Shown here piece by piece: positions 1 to 5,242 of a stretch of DNA of 6,506 nucleotides. The first letter of the stretch is position 1. Each line of letters opens with the position of its first letter. Under the pieces are notes generated by a model. That model saw nothing but the letters and a program-made list of their open reading frames with translations. It was not told the DNA's origin and did not search any database. A program made the translations under genes and the position numbers. The DNA lies in contig CAZXJB010000120.1 in assembly GCA_964640965.1 (NCBI GenBank), positions 1 to 6,506 on the forward strand, in the 5' to 3' direction. The DNA comes from HRBIN12 sp964640965 (GTDB lineage Bacteria; Actinomycetota; UBA4738; HRBIN12).

Positions 1-99
1 CCGGGCGAGGTCGACCTCGCCCGCGGCGGCCCGCGCCGGCGGCGGGGCGAGGAGCGGGGCGGCGAGGAGGAGCGCGAGGACGAGCCCGCGTGCACGCAT
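1..99 (-). CDS. N-terminus of an exported protein, truncated by the window edge
   Basis: Reading the minus strand from the ATG at 99-97 gives 33 codons that run off the window start. The translation begins M-R-A-R-G and continues with an uninterrupted Leu/Ala/Val core (about residues 6-19). It then shows A-P-P-P-A-R-A followed by A-A-G-E-V-D, a classic Sec signal peptide with a probable signal peptidase I site after A-R-A near residue 25. Nothing of the mature protein beyond about eight residues is present, so the function cannot be named. The gene is divergent from the kinase gene starting at 151, with 51 bases between the two start codons. No strong Shine-Dalgarno is visible ahead of the ATG, only G-T-A-G-G very close to it, so the message may be leaderless or weakly initiated. 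The signal-peptide reading is well supported; gene identity is unknown. Confidence 0.7.
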   Translation of the reverse strand, partial: MRARGLVLALLLAAPLLAPPPARAAAGEVDLAR

Positions 100-102
100 G
101 CC

Positions 103-108
103 TACAAT
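103..108 (+). promoter_or_regulatory. Possible -10 element (TACAAT) for the phosphofructokinase genes
   Basis: TACAAT matches the bacterial -10 consensus at five of six positions and is one of the few A/T-rich hexamers in this region. It sits 42 bases ahead of the GTG start at 151, leaving room for a leader of about 35 bases carrying the ribosome binding site. No recognisable -35 hexamer is found 16-18 bases upstream. The assignment therefore rests on the -10 alone. Confidence 0.3.
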
Positions 109-140
109 CGACTCGACCCTTCCGGCGCCACCCTTGAATC

Positions 141-146
141 GGAGAG
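141..146 (+). promoter_or_regulatory. Ribosome binding site for the first phosphofructokinase
   Basis: GGAGAG lies just before the GTG at 151; counted from the GGAG core, the spacing is 6 bases. This decides for GTG 151 as the start. The protein reaches the conserved G-V-L-T-G-G-G-D loop only four residues later, so no later start would keep the fold. Confidence 0.65.
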
Positions 147-150
147 CAGC

Positions 151-1173
151 GTGGAGCGCATCGGCGTCCTCACCGGCGGCGGCGACTGCCCCGGCCTGAA
201 CGCGGCGATCCGCGCCGTGGTGCGGGCCGCCGCGCGCCACGGGGCCCGCGTCGTGGGCTTCGAGGACGGTTGGTGGGGGATGGCCGAGGGGGTCTCCCGG
301 GAGCTCGACCGCGACGCCGTCCAGGGCCTGCTGTTCCGGGGCGGGACGATCCTCGGCTCCTCGGGCTTCAACCCCTACGCGCAGGGCGGGATCGAGCGCG
401 TGCGCGAGGCCTTCGAGGAGCTCGACGGCATCGTGGCGATCGGGGGCGACGGCACGCTCGGGGTGGCCGCGCGCCTGGCGGAGGAGGGCCGCCCCGTGGT
501 CGGCATCCCGAAGACGATCGACAACGACCTCGCCGGCACCGAGCGCTGCATCGGCTTCGCGACGGCGGTGCAGGTGGCGACCGACGCGATCGACCGGCTC
601 CACACGACGGCCGAGAGCCACGACCGGCTCATGCTCGTCGAGGTCATGGGTCGCAGCGCCGGCTGGATCGCGATCGCGGCCGGGATGGCGGGCGGCGCCG
701 ACGCGATCCTGATCCCCGAGCGCCCCTTCGACCTCGAGGAGGTCGCGCACGGCCTGCGCCGGCGGCACCTGCGCGGACGGACCTTCTCGATCGTGGTCGT
801 GGCCGAGGGCGCGGTCCCGGCCGAGGGGACGCTCGAGCTCCCGCCGTACCCGCTCGACGAGCGGGGGTTCCCGCGCTACGGTGGGATCGCCCACCGGATC
901 GCGCCGGAGCTCGAGCGGCGGACGGGGTTCGAGGCGCGGGTGACGGTCCTCGGGCACGTCCAGCGGGGCGGCACGCCGGTCGCCGAGGACCGGCTCCTCG
1001 CGACCCGCTTCGGCGAGGCCGCGGTGCGCCTCGCGGCGGCCGGCGGGTGGGGGAAGATGGTGGGCCTGCGCGGCGAGGAGATCGTGGACGTCCCGCTCGC
1101 GGAGGCCGCGCGGACGCGCCGGGTCCCCGACGAGCTCATCCGGGTGGCGCAGGTGTTCCTCGACCAGGGGTGA
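151..1173 (+). CDS. pfkA: 6-phosphofructokinase, ATP-type donor signature (G-G-D-G-T)
   Basis: 340 residues, cytosolic. The enzyme phosphorylates fructose 6-phosphate to fructose 1,6-bisphosphate, the committed step of glycolysis. The family is clear from the N-terminal G-G-G-D-C-P-G-L-N-A-A-I-R loop (9-21), G-G-D-G-T (98-102), P-K-T-I-D-N-D (120-126) with the catalytic Asp at 124, M-G-R (166-168), A-E-G (218-220) and G-H-V-Q-R-G-G (268-274), whose His/Arg bind the sugar phosphate. Length is normal for the short single-domain family. By E. coli numbering, position 104 is Gly (G101 here) and position 124 is Lys (K121 here). Gly at 104 favours ATP. Lys at 124 is shared with pyrophosphate enzymes and with actinobacterial ATP enzymes, so the donor is probable rather than certain. 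It starts with GTG, is divergent from the exported-protein gene, and is followed after 7 bases by a paralogue, so it is very likely the first gene of an operon. Confidence 0.95.
   Translation: MERIGVLTGGGDCPGLNAAIRAVVRAAARHGARVVGFEDGWWGMAEGVSRELDRDAVQGLLFRGGTILGSSGFNPYAQGGIERVREAFEELDGIVAIGGDGTLGVAARLAEEGRPVVGIPKTIDNDLAGTERCIGFATAVQVATDAIDRLHTTAESHDRLMLVEVMGRSAGWIAIAAGMAGGADAILIPERPFDLEEVAHGLRRRHLRGRTFSIVVVAEGAVPAEGTLELPPYPLDERGFPRYGGIAHRIAPELERRTGFEARVTVLGHVQRGGTPVAEDRLLATRFGEAAVRLAAAGGWGKMVGLRGEEIVDVPLAEAARTRRVPDELIRVAQVFLDQG
1166..1173 (+). promoter_or_regulatory. Ribosome binding site for the second phosphofructokinase, overlapping the upstream stop codon
   Basis: AGGGGTGA resembles the full AGGAGGTGA anti-16S sequence and includes the TGA stop of the preceding gene. 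It lies 7 bases before the ATG at 1181. A second, closer GGAG (1175-1178) is only 2 bases from the ATG and is less likely to be used. A Shine-Dalgarno embedded in the upstream stop suggests that the two kinases are translated in a coordinated way. Confidence 0.6.
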
Positions 1174-1180
1174 TGGAGCG

Positions 1181-2329
1181 ATGCGGATCGGGATCCTGAC
1201 CGGCGGGGGCGACGTCCCCGGCCTCAACGCGTGCATCAAGGCCGTGACCCTCCGCGCGGAGGAGGAGGGGCACGACGTCATCGGGATCCGACGCGGCTGG
1301 GCGGGCCTGCTCGAGTGCGACCCCGAGGACCCCGAGTCGGTGGCGGCGAACACGATGGACCTGAACGCGGGGATCGTCCGCACGATCGATCGCACCGGCG
1401 GCACGATCCTGCACACCTCGCGCACGAACCCCGCGAACGTCCGCCCCTCCGAGGAGCCGGCGTTCCTCCGCGAGGGGCGCGAGGGGGACGAGCCGCGCGA
1501 CCACACGCCGCACGTGCTGCGGGTGATCGAGGCGCTGAAGCTCGACGCGCTGGTGCCGATCGGGGGCGACGACACGCTCTCGTTCGCGCTGCGCCTGCAC
1601 GACGAGGGCGTGCCGGTCGTCGCGATCCCGAAGACGATGGACAACGACGTCCACGGCACCGACTACTGCATCGGCTTCTCGACCGCGGTCACGCGCACGG
1701 TCATCTTCATCCACCAGCTGCGGACGAGCGCCGGCTCGCACGAGCGCATCGCCGTCGTCGAGGTCTTCGGCCGCTACTCGGGCGAGACCTCGCTCGTCTC
1801 CGCCTACCTCGCGGGCGTGGACCGCGCGATCATCAGCGAGGTGCCCTTCGACGTCGAGAAGCTCGCGCAGCTGCTGATGGAGGACAAGCGCGCGAACCCG
1901 AGCCGCTACGCGATGATGACGATCTCCGAGGGCGCCACGATGGTCGGCGGCGAGATGGTGATGGGGGGCACGGCCGACGCGTACGGCCACCGCAAGCTCG
2001 GCGGCATCGGCCAGGTCACGGGCGAGGCCCTGAAGCAGATCACCGGCGAGGGCATCATCTACCAGCAGCTCGGGTACCTGATGCGCTCGGGCAGCCCCGA
2101 CTCGCTGGACCTCATGGTCGCGATCAACTACGCGGTGATGGCCGCGGACCTCGTGATCGGGCGCGAGCTCGGCCGCATGGTCGCGCTGCGCAACGGCAAC
2201 TACGTGAACGTGCCGATCGGTGTGGTCCGCCAGGGGGTCAAGCGCGTGGACGTCGGCGCGCTCTACGACGTCGAGACCTACCGGCCGAAGATCCGGCACG
2301 TCGACGGCAAGCCGATGTTCCTGTACTGA
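1181..2329 (+). CDS. pfp: 6-phosphofructokinase paralogue, pyrophosphate-type donor signature (G-G-D-D-T)
   Basis: 382 residues, cytosolic; it aligns with its upstream neighbour over most of its length. Family motifs are G-G-G-D-V-P-G-L-N-A-C-I-K (8-20), G-G-D-D-T (128-132), P-K-T-M-D-N-D (150-156) with catalytic Asp 154, F-G-R-Y-S-G (196-201) and S-E-G-A (249-252). The Asp at E. coli position 104 (D131 here) with Lys at position 124 (K151) is the established signature of pyrophosphate-dependent enzymes, where the Asp side chain blocks ATP. The predicted reaction is reversible: pyrophosphate plus fructose 6-phosphate to fructose 1,6-bisphosphate plus phosphate. Two further differences from the neighbour are a charged insertion at about residues 84-112 and G-Y-L-M-R-S-G (298-304) in place of G-H-V-Q-R-G-G, with Tyr for the sugar-phosphate His, as in other long pyrophosphate-type enzymes. 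The symbol follows the signature; biochemical use of pyrophosphate is inferred. Confidence 0.93.
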   Translation: MRIGILTGGGDVPGLNACIKAVTLRAEEEGHDVIGIRRGWAGLLECDPEDPESVAANTMDLNAGIVRTIDRTGGTILHTSRTNPANVRPSEEPAFLREGREGDEPRDHTPHVLRVIEALKLDALVPIGGDDTLSFALRLHDEGVPVVAIPKTMDNDVHGTDYCIGFSTAVTRTVIFIHQLRTSAGSHERIAVVEVFGRYSGETSLVSAYLAGVDRAIISEVPFDVEKLAQLLMEDKRANPSRYAMMTISEGATMVGGEMVMGGTADAYGHRKLGGIGQVTGEALKQITGEGIIYQQLGYLMRSGSPDSLDLMVAINYAVMAADLVIGRELGRMVALRNGNYVNVPIGVVRQGVKRVDVGALYDVETYRPKIRHVDGKPMFLY

Positions 2330-2332
2330 TCC

Positions 2333-5242
2333 TCACGCCACCTCGACGAGGAGGCGGACCGCGTCGCGCACGCGGGGCGCGGCGGCGGAGCTCCCGAGGG
2401 TGCTGCAGCGGAAGACGTCCCCGACCTCAGCGGTCCGCTTGACCCGGACCTCGAGCCGGAGCGTCGTCCCTCGACCGGGGGCGAGGTCCTCGGTGCGGTA
2501 GGTCCCGGCGAGGACCTGGCTGGTCACATCGGTCTCGCCCTGGAGGTAGCGGACGCCGAAGCCCGGCGCCGGCGCGCACCCGAGGAGCTGTACGGCGTCC
2601 CGCAGCATCCCCGCGTTCGCGACGCGGATCGACGCCCCGGCCACCTCGCCCCGCTCGCCGGAGAGGGACAGGGTCTGGCCGGGACCGGTCGTCCCGACCC
2701 CCACGAACGGGCCCGGCCGCGAGGGGCCGATCGCGAGGTCCACCCTCCGCGAGGGGACCGCGGCCGCGAACGCGTCGCTCCACCCACCCCGGAAGGCTCG
2801 GACGGGCTCGCCCCAGGCTGCGTCGCTCGTCCCCACGACGAACACCGGCAGGTCGCCGAGGGCCGCGTCGGCCCCCTCGTCGCGGCCCGCCCCGCCGAGG
2901 AACCCCAACCACGTGAGCCGGCCGGCGCCGCCGAGCGCCGCGAGGAAGGCGTCCCGCCCGCCGGCGAACGGGCGTCGGGGCTCGCCCCAGGATCCCGAGC
3001 TCGTGCCGACGGCGAAGACGCCGCCGTCCGGCGAGGGACGGAGCCCCGCCACCTCGTCCCAGCCGGTCCCGCCGAGGAAGGTGCTCCAGGTCACCGCGCC
3101 GGCGGCGTCGAGGCGGGCGACGAACCCGTCGGTGCGGCCGGCGTAGGGGAGCGCGGGCGTCCCCCAAGCCGCGTCGCTGCGACCCGCGACGATCGCGCCC
3201 CCGTCCGCCTCGACCGCCACCACCGCGAGCGCGAGGTCCTCGCCCGCGCCGCCGAGGAAGGTCACCCACCCCAGGGCCCCGCCGTCCTCCACCGCGGCGA
3301 GCAGCCCGTCGCCCCCGCCCGAGAAGGCGCGGACGGGCGCGCCGAAGCCCTCGGAGCTCGCGCCGGCGACGAAGGCCCCACCGCCCGGCCGCGCCGCGAT
3401 GGCGAAGCCCTGGTCCTCGCTGGCGCCGCCGACGAACGTGACCCAGCGGAGCGTCCCCGCCGCATCCAGGCCGACGACCAGGAGGTCGGTGCCCCCGTGG
3501 AAGCCCTCGACCGGCGCACCCCACCCCTTCGCGCTCGTGCCGACGGCGAGGATCGAGCCGTCCTGCACCACGTCGACCGCGGCGATGCGGTCCCGCCCGC
3601 CGCCGCCGAGGAACGTGTGCCAGCGCAGCGCCCCGTCCGGGCCGAGCGCGGCGACGAACCCGTCGGCGGCTCCACCCCCGAAGGGGCGGAGCGGCGCGCC
3701 CCAGGTCTCCCCGCTCCAGCCGCCCACGAGGATGGTGCCGTCCGCGGCGACGGCCACGTCCGCCCCGACGTCCGGGCCCGTCCCTCCGAGGAACGTGCTC
3801 CAGAGCAGGTGTCCCGTGGCGTCGAGCCTCGCGACGAACGCGTCGCCTCCGCCGCCGCCGAAGGGCCGCAGCGGCGTGCCCCAGCTCCCTGCGCTCGTGC
3901 CGACCACGACGAGCCCGCCGGAGGGCGGCCGCGCCACCGCCGCCGCGTGGTCGTCGACCTTACCGCCGAGGAACGTGCTCCAGTCGAGCGTCCCCGCGCC
4001 CGCCCGGCTCGCCGGCGACGCCGCGCGCAGGGGGGAGCGGAGGAGCACGGTCTCGCACCCCCGCGCCCGCTCGATGCTCAGGCACCGGTCGCGGCCGAGC
4101 CCACCGCTGCCCGTATCCCGACCGTCCCCACCCTTCAGCACGTCGTCCCCGGAGCCGCCGCTCAGCGTGTCCGCCCGGTCGCCGCCGAGGAGCCGGTCGT
4201 CCCCGCCGCCCCCCCGCAGCTCGTCCGCCTCCCGCTCGCCGTCGAGGACGTCCGCGCCCGGCCCGCCGCGCAGCAGGTCCCGCCCCCCGCCGCCCCGGAT
4301 CTCGTCCCGTCCGGGGCCGCCGACGAGCGTCTCGTTCATCCCCACGCCGATCAGGCGGTCGTCGCCCACGCCGCCGATCGCGACCTCGATCCCGACGAGC
4401 GAGTCGGCCTCGCCCGCCGCGCCGCTCGCGTCGAACATCCGGAGCAGGAGCTGGAGGTCCTCGGCCCGCTCCCCGTAGTCGGCGGTGTCGGTGCCGGTGC
4501 CGCCCTGTAGGAGGTCGGGGCCGTCGGGCGCCGGGGCCGCGTCGAAGCGATCGTCGCCGCGGCGACCGTCGAGCTCGTCCTCGCCCGGCCCGCCGATGAT
4601 CCGGTCTGGGCCGTCCCCGCCGAGGACCCCGTCGTCGCCCTCGCCCGCGTCCACGGTCGCGGGACGGTCCCAGGCAGCGCCGAGGTCCCCGCCGCCCCGG
4701 AGCGTCACGTCGTCGTTCCCGCCCGCCGTCTGGAGGTCGAGCGCCTCCGCCCCCTCGAGCCCGGTCACGTCGGGCGCGCCATCGCCCGAGAGATCCACCC
4801 CCGCCGTCCCGGCGGCGATGGCCTCCGCCGCGTCGGTGCCACGGACCGCCAGGGCGTCGGTCGCGCCGGGGAGCTCGAGCGCGACCGGCACCGGGGCGCC
4901 GTCGCCGTGCCGGAAGCCGCCGTCGCGCAGGTCCAGGGTGACGCGGCCCTGCGCGGCCAGGGCGATCGCGTCCACGTCCTCGATCGTGAGACCGGCGCAG
5001 TCCCCGGCCAGGGGCGCGCCGTCGACGAGGATGAGCCCGTCCGCGTCGCGGGCGAGCTCGACGTCATCGGTGTCCTCGACCCCGAGGGCGCGTCTCCCCG
5101 CGTCGTAGGTGCAGGTCGCCTCGGCTCGGGCGACCGACCCGACCCACGCGCCGCGGGGGACCGGCCCCGCGAGCAGGACCAGGGCGCCCGCCAGGGCCGC
5201 CGCGGCACCCCGGGTGCGGCGGTGACCGCGGGAGCCCCTCAC
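2333..5242 (-). CDS. Secreted RTX calcium-binding / SBBP beta-propeller protein
   Basis: 969 residues. The GTG start at 5242 is chosen because a signal peptide follows at once (basic residues 1-11, hydrophobic 13-26, probable cleavage after A-R-A near 40), a GAGGA site lies 4 bases ahead, and the GTG overlaps the upstream stop. The open frame extends to 5611, but that part lies over the glycosidase gene and has no exported-protein character. Layout of the mature part: an N-terminal domain (about 43-190) with a possible C43-C82 pair; RTX nonapeptides (199-234, 246-254 and 290-388); a linker with C387 and C396; a seven-unit SBBP-type propeller (about 414-829); and a C-terminal beta-rich domain (833-969) with C889 and C946 placed for a possible disulfide. 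RTX repeats bind calcium in the family. The SBBP propeller is a scaffold often seen in extracellular proteins. There is no enzyme motif, no LPXTG anchor and no transmembrane helix after the signal, so it is probably released or wall-associated. Specific function unknown. Confidence 0.88.
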   Translation of the reverse strand: MRGSRGHRRTRGAAAALAGALVLLAGPVPRGAWVGSVARAEATCTYDAGRRALGVEDTDDVELARDADGLILVDGAPLAGDCAGLTIEDVDAIALAAQGRVTLDLRDGGFRHGDGAPVPVALELPGATDALAVRGTDAAEAIAAGTAGVDLSGDGAPDVTGLEGAEALDLQTAGGNDDVTLRGGGDLGAAWDRPATVDAGEGDDGVLGGDGPDRIIGGPGEDELDGRRGDDRFDAAPAPDGPDLLQGGTGTDTADYGERAEDLQLLLRMFDASGAAGEADSLVGIEVAIGGVGDDRLIGVGMNETLVGGPGRDEIRGGGGRDLLRGGPGADVLDGEREADELRGGGGDDRLLGGDRADTLSGGSGDDVLKGGDGRDTGSGGLGRDRCLSIERARGCETVLLRSPLRAASPASRAGAGTLDWSTFLGGKVDDHAAAVARPPSGGLVVVGTSAGSWGTPLRPFGGGGGDAFVARLDATGHLLWSTFLGGTGPDVGADVAVAADGTILVGGWSGETWGAPLRPFGGGAADGFVAALGPDGALRWHTFLGGGGRDRIAAVDVVQDGSILAVGTSAKGWGAPVEGFHGGTDLLVVGLDAAGTLRWVTFVGGASEDQGFAIAARPGGGAFVAGASSEGFGAPVRAFSGGGDGLLAAVEDGGALGWVTFLGGAGEDLALAVVAVEADGGAIVAGRSDAAWGTPALPYAGRTDGFVARLDAAGAVTWSTFLGGTGWDEVAGLRPSPDGGVFAVGTSSGSWGEPRRPFAGGRDAFLAALGGAGRLTWLGFLGGAGRDEGADAALGDLPVFVVGTSDAAWGEPVRAFRGGWSDAFAAAVPSRRVDLAIGPSRPGPFVGVGTTGPGQTLSLSGERGEVAGASIRVANAGMLRDAVQLLGCAPAPGFGVRYLQGETDVTSQVLAGTYRTEDLAPGRGTTLRLEVRVKRTAEVGDVFRCSTLGSSAAAPRVRDAVRLLVEVA
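2359..2375. other. Perfect 6-bp inverted repeat near the convergent gene ends
   Basis: CCGCGT and ACGCGG flank a 5-base spacer, forming a possible hairpin 30 bases beyond the kinase stop and inside the last codons of the propeller gene. No T-run follows on either strand, so it is not a standard intrinsic terminator. In DNA this rich in G+C, short repeats of this kind also arise by chance. Confidence 0.3.
2756..3982 (-). repeat. Seven tandem 177-180 bp units encoding SBBP-type propeller blades
   Basis: The translated repeats begin at Trp 421, 481, 541, 600, 659, 719 and 778 with W-x-T-F-L-G-G or a close variant, giving spacings of 60, 60, 59, 59, 60 and 59 residues. Each unit also carries a V-G-T-S-like strand, a W-G-x-P turn (454, 514, 574, 633 as F-G, 693, 752, 810) and a D-A-F-V-A-like strand. 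The seventh unit is shorter and lacks the final A-G-x-L-x-W strand. That strand is present instead just ahead of unit one (A-G-A-G-T-L-D-W, 414-421), as expected for a closed seven-blade ring. The DNA units have diverged, so recent expansion is unlikely. Confidence 0.85.
4079..4375 (-). repeat. Eleven contiguous RTX nonapeptide repeats (27 bp each)
   Basis: Residues 290-388 of the secreted protein divide exactly into eleven nine-residue units of the form G-G-x-G-x-D-x-L-x. Examples are G-G-P-G-R-D-E-I-R (308-316), G-G-G-G-D-D-R-L-L (344-352) and G-G-S-G-D-D-V-L-K (362-370). Unit two (299-307), unit four of the last nine (335-343) and the unit at 353-361 are degenerate. In the family such runs fold into a parallel beta-roll that binds a calcium ion between adjacent turns. 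The last unit ends with a Cys (C387), followed by a second Cys at 396. Confidence 0.85.
4541..4648 (-). repeat. Upstream block of four RTX nonapeptide repeats
   Basis: Residues 199-234 form four consecutive nine-residue units: A-G-E-G-D-D-G-V-L, G-G-D-G-P-D-R-I-I, G-G-P-G-E-D-E-L-D and G-R-R-G-D-D-R-F-D. They are separated from the longer run by one isolated unit (246-254) and a non-repeat segment (255-289). The same break, opening with T-D-T-A-D-Y, is common in actinobacterial RTX proteins. Confidence 0.8.

Noticed and set aside
134..139. TTGAAT as a -35 or -10 element for the first kinase
   Set aside because: As a -35 it would place the -10 inside the coding region; as a -10 it is a poor match and only 11 bases from the start codon.
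270..1199. Second plus-strand open frame inside the first kinase
   Set aside because: It is Gly/Arg/Pro-rich and overlaps the clear kinase frame, a typical high-G+C artefact.
1136..2299. Long minus-strand open frame (387 codons) antisense to the second kinase
   Set aside because: Its translation is Arg/Asp/His/Val-rich with no domain, and it is a mirror of G/C-biased third codon positions. The plus-strand reading is an unmistakable phosphofructokinase.
2359..2375. Bidirectional intrinsic terminator at the convergent ends
   Set aside because: The stem is only 6 bp and no T-run follows on either strand. It is kept only as an inverted repeat.
3399..4510. Long plus-strand open frames antisense to the repeat regions
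   Set aside because: They are Ser/Pro/Arg-rich low-complexity shadows of the repeat-coding strand, with no recognisable fold, start signal or export signal.
2756..4648. CRISPR array or other DNA-level repeat element
   Set aside because: The periodicities (27 and 177-180 bp) are protein repeats read in one frame. There are no conserved identical repeats with unique spacers.
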